Source: Byssochlamys sp. IMV 00236 (taxonomy: Eukaryota; Ascomycota; Eurotiomycetes; Eurotiales; Thermoascaceae). From it: a stretch of DNA of 24,814 nucleotides. Position 1 is the stretch's first letter, and every line of letters begins with the position of its first letter. Below the pieces are notes generated by a model that saw nothing but the letters and a program-made list of their open reading frames with translations, did no database searches and was not told the origin of the DNA. The stretch spans positions 1 to 24,814 of the forward strand of contig MSJH02000494.1 of the NCBI GenBank assembly GCA_001931875.2, given 5' to 3'. A program made the translations under genes and the position numbers. Positions 9,166 to 19,256 of this stretch are shown here, piece after piece.

Positions 9166-12100
9166 TTACGCATAAGGTGGTCCTGTTAGCCATTTACATA
9201 GTTCTTCTACTTTGTTCTTTGCATTTTCTTCGGATAATCTTCTTGCATAATATATCATCCAATCTTTATACTCTGTAGGAGAATCTAACAGAGCAGCTAC
9301 CGCTAACTGCATTTCTATATGACTGAGAGTAATAACCTTGGTTGCGGCTGATACATCTAATAGCATATGCATGGATCGATCTACTCCATAAGCCGACATA
9401 CGGGACGAAAGCCATGCTAGAGGATGATCACCCGCCTGACGTGCCGAACCCCAGAATTCAGAGATGATGTACCAAGCATCACTTATTCGAAGCCAAATCC
9501 TCATGTCAGTATGATATACAAAGGCTTGATTAGAACTTGTCAGTAGGATAGGCAATCCACTCTTTTGGATTCGAATATTCTTGATACTAGGTGCCTTGTG
9601 TGTCTTGTCTGTTTCAAGCTGTGCTACCTGCAGCACCGGCGCTATAGATACGCCGTCTATACGGCTTTTTACATTCAGTACATCCCACGAGTACAACAGG
9701 CCAGTCGCAGTGATACAGACGAGCCACTGATGATGGCTTTGCAGTATTACAGGCGTGCTTTCCAACACAATCGCCGGTAAAATCCTTCGACCGGCTGGAG
9801 AGTAGACGTGAATGGATCCATCTTCACACCCAGCTGCACAGAACTCCGCGTTGCTTGTCATGACAAGAATAGCACTTGACAGATAATCCATCCAGATCGG
9901 TGTTCCTTGCCTTGTGACGACCAACTTGGCACGGACTGAACCTAAAAGAATCTAAGAAAACAAATTCATAACTTTTTATTCTTGGTTTACTTTGAGCATC
10001 TTCTGTGTTATGACATTCCATCACCACTGTCGGATCCTCTGGCCTTAAGCCCGTGCTGAGAACTGTTTTCACTTTAGGCAGTGCCATCTTGACCAGACTC
10101 TTTTGCACTATAGGAGGAGCAACTGCACTATCAAGCCAATTGGGTCGTGCTCTCGTCGGTTTGCTTCCAACCACCTCGTTCACTTCCTCATCTGAAGCTG
10201 GTCTTTTATTTCCTATCACTACTGTATCCACGTTGACTGCTGAATTCTGTATAGAAAACGTTACTACTTTTTCCATGTTAAATTCTATTTTCTTACAGCC
10301 TGGTTTATCTTGGAATTGTCTTGAGAGATATGATTCATAGGCTGTGTTTGGACTGAAGATGCTTGAACAGTAGACGACGAATGCATGGCCGAGGTACGCG
10401 TGTTCAGACTGATGGGTTGAATACGCTTTTTACCATCTTTTGTGATAGATACCTTTTGTTCCAAGATGGTTGGCTGTTGACTAGTTGACGATGATATGTT
10501 GGTTATAGTGGGAGGAACTGGTGCTAAAGGTGGTGCCTCTATAATGGGCGTATCTTGATTTCCAATACTCGCGTTTCCGTCCATGAGATCAGCAACACGT
10601 GGTGGCAGTGCTGGCTCTGTATCAGTAGTTTGCTCTAGTTCCAGTTGTATTGGTGTCTCCAAGAGTTGTGTTTGATCTTTTCCATAACCATATCTCTCCA
10701 ATCTTTCTCTCTAAGTAATTGGTATTAGAAAGCCCCTTCATCTCTCTTTCAATCATACTTACAACAATACTCTCTGGTACCACATCAGACAATTCCTCTT
10801 CAAATTGAAGGCAGGCAACAGTACCATCTTGAGAGCAAGCAAAGAGGCACTTGCCATCGGGGGACCTAATATTGAATAAGCAAAAAAAGCATTCTGAAAT
10901 ACATACAAATATTTACCATGCAAGATCATATACGTTATTATCGAAAATATCTGCTGCAACGCAAATCGGTTTGCTAAACTTGGTCACCCAAATAGATATA
11001 CTCCTGTCCTGGCTTCCTAGTGCACAAATTGACGATACTGATTTTTCACCAGGTCCATTTCCTTCATTATCATCACTCATATAAAACATTTTCGGATTGA
11101 AACACTAGAATACTTATTAAAGAGAGCAAAACAAACAACAACGACTTACGGTCACTTCAACCGGAAGCTTGTGCCCCACAAGCGATATGTCTGCATTCCA
11201 ATCATCTCGACTTACGATCGCAGCTACACATTTTATACTGTTGACAGCATTTGCTGCAGCAAAATGACATCCATCTGGAGACCAACTGTTGTTATATGTC
11301 AGACTATATATATAGAACAATGTATATATTTTGTACTTGCCTTAATCTTCTAAACAATGTGGTTCCAGGAGCATTCACAAATGGGTTTTTGATATTTGTT
11401 TCTAACCCCCAATCATATGTTCTCCATATTTTTACCATTTTATCGTCAGACTACATACAAGCGATAAGTCCAAATAATAATAAAGGAATGAAAAAACTTA
11501 CTTGAGACGCGAGGTATTTTCCTGCAGGATCCCAACTGATGCCTTTGACGAAACCTTCGTGTTTATCGATTTTCTTGATTTGCTCTATTTTATCGATGAT
11601 TGGTTCATATATTTTGATATACATATAGATGTATACTATCTTACCAAATGTTCTTCCGTCCCAGACAATGACATGTCCATCTACACCACAGGATGCTAAA
11701 TACTTGTTATCTTTTGACCAAGCCAAATCCTGTACGTCTATTAATAGAAAAAGAAGTTAATGATTTAGTGTCAGTAATCTCTTTAGTTCATACCAGATTC
11801 ATGTCCTCTTAAATACTTTACAGGTTTCCATGTCTCATAATTAATCTCAGTGCTACCAAATATTGATGATACTTTTGCATTACTGATAGAGAAAAAGGAT
11901 GAGTTGTATAATAGACAAAGATCGATTATTATATGCTTACACGTCTTTTTCCCAAACAATGATAACATTATCATTATCAGAACCAGAAGCTAAATAATGA
12001 CCGTCATGATTGGACCAGCGGACGCATAAGACGGCACCTATTTTGACGTGAGATCTTTATGATAATAAGCGTAAGAGAAGAAAAACATACCATTATGCAT

Positions 12101-12438
12101 TGTCATTGTACAAAGCAATTTATTACAATTGGGGTTCTTTTCTGCTTCTTCATCGTAAATGGGTTCTGTATTCCAAATTCTAACTTTTCCATCTGGTAAT
12201 AATAATAATAATAAGCAACATACGCACGCGTGTGTAGTTGAATAATGATATTACCTAAACCACCTGTTGCTAATCGTGTACCGTCAGGATGAACGTGAAT
12301 TGAATAAATACAAGGTTTCTTTCCTTTTGCTTCCTGTGTCTTGTCTGCTTAATGTAAATAATCGGGTTTATTTTCTTTTGAATAAAGAAGAAAATGGTTA
12401 CCTGCATGGGAAACCCAGTCTGGTTTAAAGATGATCAT
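9166..12438 (-). CDS. HIRA: HIRA/Hir1 histone chaperone subunit
   Basis: Minus strand, 14 exons: 12438-12402, 12344-12255, 12192-12091, 12037-11941, 11882-11794, 11737-11645, 11584-11502, 11450-11341, 11285-11150, 11104-10917, 10865-10763, 10710-10297, 10246-9991 and 9941-9166, 857 residues. HIRA deposits H3-H4 (H3.3) independently of replication, with UBN1/Hpc2 and CABIN1/Hir3 partners and ASF1. The N-terminal beta-propeller has seven WD-type repeats up to about residue 375 (IHVHPDGTRLATGG, SNHDGHYLASGSDN, WDPAGKYLASQSDDKMVKIW, GSQDRSISIW). The ASF1-binding B domain is at about 462-478 (KVSITKDGKKRIQPISL). The C-terminal Hira domain occupies about 600-857 (GTPIWMDYLSSAILVMTSN, AAGCEDGSIHVYSPAGRR). 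Fungi often split this into HIR1 and HIR2; this one has the full animal-like layout. Intron 8 (11340-11286) uses a GC donor. Confidence 0.93.
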
Positions 12439-13146
12439 GGTGAATATATCAATTTATATGATTTGTAAAATGATCAAGGTTGGAGAGGACTCTCGTATTT
12501 ATTAAAGAGGTACGAATATCGCAATAAAAAAAATTAAAAAAGCACTCAAAAAAAAAGTTTGTTCTCTCTTCCGCTCTCTTTCTCTCTCTCTCTCACTCTC
12601 ACTCTCTGTTTATCTCTCTGCTCTCTGGGCCCTCTCTCGCTTTTTTTTTCTCTCTGCCCACAAATCAAGGTAGCTCGTGACTGTGGCGAAAAAACCAAGA
12701 GAAGAAATGAGAGGTGTTTTTGAATACAAGTACATTGTACCCAGTGGATGTGTTTGTCCTCAAAAGGAAGGGAATCATTTGTAGAAACCCCTTTATTGGA
12801 TTTCTCTCTCTATTGAGTGATTTTATAAGATCATATAAAGAGTGTCAAAGGGGAATTTGGAATAGAGCAGATTTTGTCACACATTTTGTCTTTTTTTTTG
12901 TCTGCAATCATAGACACATAATCAAAAAAAGAAACAAGAAAAAGAGCAGATAATGAATTGTTATAGATCAAATGAGATGATGTAGCGTCGTATATATTGG
13001 AAACAAAGGACATTGAATAGCGTTAAAAGTATCCTTGCAGAACGCGCGCATCCATTGCTTACGGGAACGTTAGATTGCCACAGAAGTCACAGCCAATTCT
13101 ATTGAGGAATTTTACTCCTATTAATGGCATCAAGGTCAATTTCCCA
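12439..13146. other. HIRA upstream region with CT-rich tract
   Basis: This should hold the HIRA promoter. A strongly pyrimidine-rich tract (CTCTCT/CACTCTC repeats and T9) lies at about 12553-12657, which is GA-rich on the HIRA sense strand. The open frames in 12700-13010 are short, low-complexity and lack good starts, so I call no gene. No RNA gene is visible. Confidence 0.55.
12553..12657. repeat. CT/GA-rich low-complexity tract
   Basis: About 105 bp consist almost only of C and T on the plus strand, mostly CT dinucleotide repeats, some 115-220 bp upstream of the HIRA start codon. Such GA tracts often keep promoters nucleosome-free; that role is inference. Confidence 0.75.
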
Positions 13147-13521
13147 TCATTCTCTTTCATTTAGGAAGGATGCGGTCTTGTTTATAAGCTTAGTGTTGGA
13201 TTGACTGATTTTGGTAGATAACTCAGGAAATGTTTCCTGAAAGAGCAGCGAGCGTAGACCAGATAGGCCAACAGCGACTGCAGAAAGGTCATCTCTCAGC
13301 TTGACGACTTTTTTGTTTGACACCAACACATAGTCAGGATCGCGACACAAGAAGGACCCTTTGACTTTTGCCTTGATTTCTTTATCTTTTATCGTCTTTC
13401 GATGAATGGTGTTGATTAATTTGGAGAAGCAGTAAATGCAGGCTTGAGACATCATGCTGTCATTTGTGATGCACACATGGACGTTCATTTCATGAAATTC
13501 TTTGTTTCCATTTTCCACCAT
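13147..13521 (-). pseudogene. C-terminal relic of a TnpB/Fanzor-like nuclease (tentative)
   Basis: A 124-codon open frame on the minus strand from ATG 13521. Cys28-x2-Cys31 (QACIYCF) and Cys59 (GSFLCRDPDY) look like the zinc ribbon near the C-terminus of TnpB/Fanzor-type RuvC nucleases; the expected fourth Cys is Tyr64. The following KLRDDLSAVAVGLSGL resembles the RuvC-III segment, with Asp77 the candidate catalytic residue. TnpB/Fanzor proteins are RNA-guided nucleases of transposons, and eukaryotic copies occur in fungi. No RuvC-I or -II region lies upstream: the same frame meets a TAG about 30 nt before the ATG, then AT-rich DNA. A truncated, probably dead copy is the simplest reading. The family call rests on motif shape only and could be wrong. 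Confidence 0.4.
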
Positions 13522-13730
13522 ATCGTCTGAATCTCTTTGTTGTTGAGCCTACTCCCATGCTTCTATTTCATATGAACATAACAGGACATGGTCTGCTTTT
13601 ACTTTTTACCAAATAGTTTATATAATAGTATTCATCAATCGTATATTACTGTGCTTCTTACCCTTCTTGCCTATCAAAAATTTTCTTTCTTTCGCACATA
13701 AGCGGTCGTTTTGCAATTCCTCTTCCTTTT

Positions 13731-13921
13731 ATGTCGAGCCAACACTACATGCACCAGAAAATGCATCAGAAAATAAGCTAATGCTACGGGCGCTTCTTCT
13801 AGGCACTGCATGTGACATCACTTTACAACTTTACACTACCAAAGTCTTTACCATACCTAAGACTGTCCAGTTCACTCTCTCTGATATAAAACACGAATTT
13901 ATCCTAATTACAGGTGAATGA
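13731..13921 (+). other. Open coding-like block of unknown identity
   Basis: The frame containing MLRALLLGTACDITLQL (ATG 13783) stays open from 13667 to 13921 and ends at ITG followed by a possible GTGAAT donor. It may be a first exon of the downstream unknown gene, but none of the acceptors I tested restores frame with it. A second, overlapping ATG at 13731 gives only 16 codons. It may be an old exon or chance. Confidence 0.2.
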
Positions 13922-14030
13922 TCTTGGTTCTTTTTGATCAAACTGACAATATAATAAAAATAAACGCATCAATAACATTTCTTTTTATCTCTTCTTCTTC
14001 TTCTTCTTCTTGAAAAGAACACAAATTAAT

Positions 14031-14752
14031 ATGTCACCTTTATATAGTCATGTTTATCTTGACACTACACATTCAAAAGCTTCGTTGGGCGACACCATAG
14101 GTAGCGCCCGTAGTATTGATCGTTTTTTCATTAAAAGCAGATTTTCCTTTTTTCTTGCTACTGATGTTGTTAATGTCAGCACTGATGACGTTATTATTAA
14201 GAGTAAGCTCACATATGATAGGTCATATATGGAAGGGCTCCTAGCCGAATAACGATTGCTTACGAGTATTTATTGATAATGTTATGATGGCACAACAGAG
14301 CCGACTATTGCCACTAAGAAAACCTGTAAGAACCTATTAAGATCATTTCAAAACTTTAATATTTTTTGTACTGTTATAGCGCTTATCAAATCAGAGGCTC
14401 TACGTTATCTCTCTGCAACCTTGCTACTGAATGAATCTGTCAACAAATCCGGATACAATTACCTGTTTGCGTTCACGAATGATCAGTATACCTGTTTGAA
14501 ACGGCATTTTGGTCCAGTTAATGTTACTGCCTACCAATGGAACGATGGATTAGTGGTTCTGATCGATGAGGACCAACAGTTCGTCAAAGAAAAGGGGCTA
14601 AGCACGCCGAAGGCCGTATACTGTGGAAATTGAAGGATGAACACTACAGTAAGTGTTGTCCCCTCTCTTTTATTTTCTGTAAAGTTAACCAACCTTTAGA
14701 TTTCATCGACATTGATAGCTTCAATCCACACGTATATGTACGCAAATCCTAA
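14031..14752 (+). pseudogene. Unknown spliced gene with a single frameshift
   Basis: A model of four exons fits: 14031-14202, 14299-14325, 14380-14648 and 14700-14752. The introns are 14203-14298 (GTAAGC), 14326-14379 (GTAAGA...TTATAG) and 14649-14699 (GTAAGT...TTTAG). The phases agree except at one place: near 14604-14612 the frame shifts, consistent with loss of one base, from KEKGLSTP into EGRILWKLKDEHYNFIDID. The end reads DSFNPHVYVRKS and a stop. The restored length would be about 174 residues. Recognisable stretches include LFAFTNDQYTCLKRHFGPV and AYQWNDGLVVLIDEDQQF. I know no family for it. It is either a recently broken gene or an intact gene with a sequencing error. A (CTT)n tract lies just upstream. 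Confidence 0.45.
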
Positions 14753-15375
14753 ACGAAAGAAAGCCATAAGAAAAAAATAGAACTGCCCCAAGAAATGATT
14801 AAACGGCTAAAATAAGCTGGATATTTGCATCAAGGTATTTGTCTACCCTATGTCCAAAGCAGATCAGTCAACCTTATCTCGAGATATAAATGTGGACACA
14901 CGCGTCTTTTGTTATAGAATGAAGATTATAATTTCCATAATAGGTAAAGACAGAGTCTGTGCGTAGTCAATAAGGAATATAAAGTGACTTATAAGCACTA
15001 TTCCGATGCGTAGTCTTTACAATAAGAATAACAGATTAGAGTAATTTAATAATCATCCTGATCATTGTGGCAAGCCAGGTACCACAGCTTTAACCATAAC
15101 CGTAACAGAACGAATCAGATCGTACCTGGATTTAACCCACATCAAAAAGTATAAATAGAGCCCTCTTTTTCATTGTATTTTGAATTATCTCAATTCTCAG
15201 GAATAAACGAATTCTCACAAACACTTGTTTGTCCCTGTCTTTTGTCTTTCTTCAACAACCTCAAGTTATCTCATCTTTATTGTGAAACTCAATGATTGTG
15301 AAGGCGACATTCAGAGTAAGTTGATTATAAAATAATGCAATGCAGATGCGGTAAGATTCTGACTTTTCATCACAA
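14753..15375. other. Gene-free stretch with inverted repeats and a TATA-like promoter
   Basis: No open frame is convincing. It contains nested inverted repeats at 14944-15020, an 8-bp inverted repeat CCAGGTAC/GTACCTGG at 15075-15082 and 15122-15129, and a TATA box followed by an AATAAA at about 15150-15210. This would be the upstream region of the broken gene starting near 15376. Confidence 0.5.
15150..15158 (+). promoter_or_regulatory. TATA box (TATAAATAG)
   Basis: A consensus TATA element is followed by CCCTC and a pyrimidine-rich stretch, about 225 bp before the broken reading frame. An AATAAA lies about 45-50 bp further on. TATA and polyadenylation signal this close recall the U3-R region of an LTR, but TG/CA ends and a target-site duplication were not found. 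Confidence 0.45.
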
Positions 15376-16067
15376 GTAGAATTGCTTGCCAAGTTAGCTT
15401 GTGATTTCAGAAAGGCGAGAATTGTCCGTCTTGGTTATGCTGACCTGGCAACGAATGCGATGGATGTTCAGAATTTCATCAGGTATGGCACATCATTTTA
15501 ACAACTGTGGAGCGGTATCTATGAATCCGCCAGCCGTGACGGATTACGAGCAAACGTGGTCGGTGCGGCGCGTCGTTCCGATTTTTCAGATATTTGGAAA
15601 TCAAACGGGCTGCCTCACGTTTAATTGGCGCTAGGTTATAACGAAACACCATGTATTCGCGTGAGTAGGCCCCAAGCTCTGGAAAAAGGGACAAGCACGC
15701 TTTGCAGATGGATTAAGATATGACTGGTACGACGAGGAACGACTCATCATGGAAGGATCCTGTGGATAGCATAAGGAAAAGGCGTCAAAAATCGTAGACG
15801 ATAGTGTCAAACAAATTAACAGCATGATTGCAATGCTGAAAGGCATGGCCAGCAGCTCCTGTTAACGATGAAAATGCCGTCTTGTCTAATATGATTGAAG
15901 AAATGCCAAACGCTGCCTTTGGTAACATTCCAAGCACTAGCAGCATGGACGAGCGAAACCTACGTTTTAGTGAATTCATCAACAAAGGAGAAAAGTATTG
16001 CCGAGTAATAAACAAGCTATGGAAAGAAAAGTCTGCTTTGTTAGCTCAGCAAGAGCAAGCTAAATGA
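15376..16067 (+). pseudogene. Broken gene of unknown family (three stops, two frameshifts)
   Basis: Coding sense runs continuously but through three frames. First frame: ARIVRLGYADLATNAMDVQ, with stops TAA 15499-15501 and TAA 15622-15624. It shifts near 15650-15664 into WKKGQARFADGLRYDWYDEE, with stop TAG 15767-15769. It shifts again near 15843-15860 into VLSNMIEEMPNAAFGNIP and LRFSEFINKGEKYCRVINK, ending at TGA 16065-16067. Each shift fits a one-base insertion. The stops could come from CAA/CAG codons by C-to-T change. The ancestral protein would have been about 230 residues. SASRDGLRANVVGAARRSD is a distinctive block for a search. I do not recognise the family; in this setting it may be a mobile-element accessory gene. 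Confidence 0.6.
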
Positions 16068-17232
16068 AATGTTCTTCATGGGTAAACGCTTTGAAAGAAG
16101 CAACTACTGCAATGTATGACGTTGGATAATCTTCTCATACACCTCCACCAAGATAACAATGATTTTTTCCCCTTTTTTTTTTTACGATCAATGACAGCAA
16201 AACTAAAATAGAAGTCAACAACGACTACATACAGTATTTTATCATTAGTATGTTGTATTGCGTGTCAGATTTTGTGCCCTTTACGTTCGGAGTTCAATTA
16301 TGATTCTTCCAATGAGGATCATAAAATGTATGTTTCATGAAATAAGAGTGAATATATATTAAATCCTATCTTTTTGAGGTACATGCAGTTATTTGTTGTT
16401 GAATATGCAAAAGAAGAGGGGTACAAGTGTTTTTTATGCCACTAAACAGCCCTGTCAAATACATTGTCACTTTAGAGAGACAAGCAATAACCAAAAGAGG
16501 AATATATTCGATAATGATGACTACGTACCATATATTACTTTATAAAGATTATTTTGACCACAAAACAAAAGTTGATCATGATTCGTAATTGTAACATTAG
16601 AGATTTCTTTAATCATTTGCATTAATGGATTTTTTTTAAACCTTATGCAAACTCACAGTAACTATAGCAACAAAGTGTACTCAATTTTAAAGAAAACGGA
16701 TAAAGGTACATGAAAGGATATTTATAATTTTTGTTTACGTATCGTCATTTCCCGCTTGAGGAGACGATAGTAAAACAACATACAGTGTCATCCGTGAGAA
16801 CGAATACGTTGACAGACCACATGTAAGTGTATATCATCATTCTTTGACAGCCACCTTACTACATCAAGAGTTTTCTTTGGTTGCTGGTCCATAAACAATA
16901 CATACACATGTATTTCATATTGTGTTCACCACATAATCTATGTCTATCTTGAACCCAAAAAAAAACAAGCTGAACGTCGTCTTGTATTACTATTATGCAG
17001 CCCAAAAGACAGATCACTTGACATTAATGAACAGCTTTTCAGTTTTGTTTTTACTACTAATGATACTATGTGAAAGCATTGACACAGTTTACTATTGTCA
17101 TGATAAACATTATGTATCCATTAATAAAATATTATATTTTATTATAAAGAAAAACTACTATTAAAAGTTCAGATAGAATGACATTAAAAAAATATTAAGT
17201 TGTAAATAGTAAGATGTGATTAATAAAGTAGC
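16068..17232. other. Gene-free AT-rich region, 1.1 kb
   Basis: I see no supported gene. Open frames here are short and AT-driven. A small inverted repeat TATCGTC...GACGATA sits at 16740-16769. TTTATT at 17138-17143 (AATAAA on the minus strand) may be the polyadenylation signal of the membrane-protein gene that ends at 17233. Confidence 0.55.
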
Positions 17233-17790
17233 TTAGAACCATCCGTGCTTAAATGCAAGGCCACCAATGGCAAGGGTGACACCGTAAAAGATGATGTTGA
17301 AGGCAAAACGGATGAAGTGATGCTTGACTGCAATTTCAGTAAAGGCATTAATGGCAGTGAAAGCAAAGAAACTATTTTATCGTTATTTTTATCATCTCAA
17401 GCAAACATATTATATATATACTTACATCCAAGACAAGATCATGACAGAACGAGTAGCGCCAGATCCAAAAGTGTTGAGAGTCAATACGGACAAGAGCAAG
17501 AGCGAGTTTTCAAACAAGACTTGATGAGCTCTGCCTAAGCTATCAGCCATGGACGTATGCGCATTTCTCCATCGACCTGTTCCTTTTGTTCCCGCAGCAT
17601 TATTAGCCGCTTCCGGATCGTCTACATTCGTAGCAGGAGCAGCAGCTCTGGTGTTGGGATTGGTGTCATCACGACCAAAGGCATGACGAATAAAGTAGAC
17701 AAGACCCCAGAGAGTCCAGAGAGTGAAGAAGGCAATCCAAGAGGATCGAACATAGTGGTTTGAAGCAAAGTTATTTCCGGCAGCGTCCAT
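17233..17790 (-). CDS. Four-helix membrane protein, unrecognised family
   Basis: Minus strand, two exons: 17790-17426 and 17371-17233, joined over a 54-nt intron (GTAAGT...AATAG, phase 2), 167 residues. Four hydrophobic segments are visible: about 16-38 (WIAFFTLWTLWGLVYFIRH), about 91-109 (VLFENSLLLLSVLTLN), about 116-133 (VMILSWIFFAFTAINAF) and about 143-163 (FNIIFYGVTLAIGGLAF). A hydrophilic Ala/Asn/Asp-rich loop lies between helices 1 and 2. Length, four helices and the RAHQVLFEN segment recall MAPEG-family enzymes, but the resemblance is weak and I assign no activity. The reading frame is intact and the splice clean, in contrast to the broken genes on either side. Confidence 0.75.
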
Positions 17791-17849
17791 TTGATTGATT
17801 AATTGATTAAATACAATTGAGAAAGTAAAACTAGAGAATAGTAAAGAAG

Positions 17850-17853
<4 letters not shown>

Positions 17854-17886
<33 letters not shown>
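17854..17886. repeat. Poly(A) run, 33 A
   Basis: Thirty-three consecutive A lie about 64 bp upstream of the membrane-protein start codon (poly-T on its sense strand). It may be a promoter poly(dA:dT) element. Confidence 0.9.
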
Positions 17887-17888
<2 letters not shown>

Positions 17889-18275
17889 ACGAGAAAGGCG
17901 TCTTCTTTTATAAGCAAATTCCAAGAATAACATTATTAATCAGTCATCGATGTCATTGTACAAATGTTTGTAAGGATGATACTAATTGTACAATAGTGAC
18001 AGAATAAATGCGCCAAAAAAAGGAATAACTAGCAGCATGAAAGCAGTCAATTACTACACTAACCAAACTCTTGCTCTTTTGTGTACTCGATGCAACGATA
18101 GGGGGAAGACGAATTATGTAATGCATGTACCATAATTGATAAATCGAGTCCATTACATAACAGTGATTCTATTAGAGCTTAAAATATCGCGTGTTAATCA
18201 AACTGTCGCAGGTTGAAATTTCACTTTTTCGTTTTTTTGTGCAATTTGGTTTGTTACTTTCTTACAACCTGGAGG
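17887..18275. other. Intergenic region
   Basis: This is the spacer between the divergently placed membrane-protein gene and a short two-exon ORF. Nothing coding is convincing, and it presumably holds both promoters. Confidence 0.5.
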
Positions 18276-18452
18276 ATGCCAAAGAGTCTTTTACCAGCTT
18301 ATTGGAATCCAGAACGGAGGTAACCATGGTTACTTTTTTATTTAACTGATGATCTCATTTATAGAAAAAATCTACAACATAAACCAACAAGTGATAAGGA
18401 AGGAGCTTATAGACAAATGGTGAATGAGCTTTCTAGCAACGATTTTTTATGA
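18276..18452 (+). CDS. Short two-exon ORF, 43 residues (gene or relic)
   Basis: Exons 18276-18319 and 18365-18452 join over a 45-nt intron (GTAACC...TTATAG, phase 2). The product begins MPKSLLPAYWNPERR and ends VNELSSNDFL. It is hydrophilic and basic in the middle, with no recognised domain. The upstream 100 bp are AT-rich. The frame stops abruptly and the next 800 bp carry no continuation, so it may be the intact start of a gene whose remainder has decayed. Confidence 0.3.
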
Positions 18453-19222
18453 TTCAAGGCTTGATCCAGCATGCTTACTGTATCATTATAAAACCATAGA
18501 GTTGACTGTGTGGATCATATGCTATTATGAGTAAAGAGTCGACTCGATCTCGGAGAACTGCATATCATCAAACTTGTGCTTTCGTCTTGATCTACGAGTC
18601 ATCATTTCCGACTTAGACCGAAAAAAAAAAGAAATTAGATCTTTGTAATGGAGAATTACAAGCGAAGCGTCCAACAATAGAGTAACCTATTGCGATCATA
18701 AGAATTTCTTACAACCAATGTTATCCATATGGGATATACGTTGCCACTTTGCTGATAAGAGATCTATTATGTCATTTCATTCTATTACATATCGCGATAT
18801 TCGAAGTGATTCGATACTAGTTGATAGATTGTTATCACTCATTCAGGATATAATTATGTGATCACAAGTAGCATTGATGTAGGCCTCTTTTGTCATACTT
18901 GTATCAAGTGTAACACAATAAGACGCATTTGGATAAAATCTATATCAAGTATATGCATTTCGTCAAGATAATATAATGACAGAGTAATGCGATTTCCTAT
19001 CGGTCTCGAATCCATTTACCTTTTTTCTAATGCCAGAAAAAAGGGGGAAAGCGATTTGATGCGTTGTATATTAATGATTAAAGAAGACTTTTCATAGCAT
19101 GTATAAGCTTCAAAATAGATAAGGATATTGGGAAGACAGCTGGTTCATAGTAAATAACTTTTCATCATCCTTACTTTCTTGGATTTGACTTCGAGGTCAA
19201 GCCGATGCAAGGTTAGCCGCAG

Positions 19223-19256
<34 letters not shown>

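Noticed and set aside
10053..10340. 95-codon plus-strand frame
   Set aside because: It is antisense to HIRA exons 12 and 13.
11331..11337. GT donor (GTACAA) for HIRA intron 8
   Set aside because: It adds four bases and leads to a frameshift or stop at every acceptor; the GC donor keeps the conserved WSPDG.
12714..12953. 79-codon plus-strand frame upstream of HIRA
   Set aside because: It has no ATG at its start, low-complexity Phe/Lys-rich content and no splice partner.
16940..17164. 74-codon plus-strand frame
   Set aside because: AT-driven composition, no neighbouring exons and no recognisable motif.
17245..17538. 97-codon plus-strand frame
   Set aside because: It is antisense to the spliced four-helix membrane protein, which has far better support.
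18980..19030. Possible tRNA B-box (TCTCGAATCC)
   Set aside because: No matching A-box or acceptor stem could be found upstream, so I do not call a tRNA.
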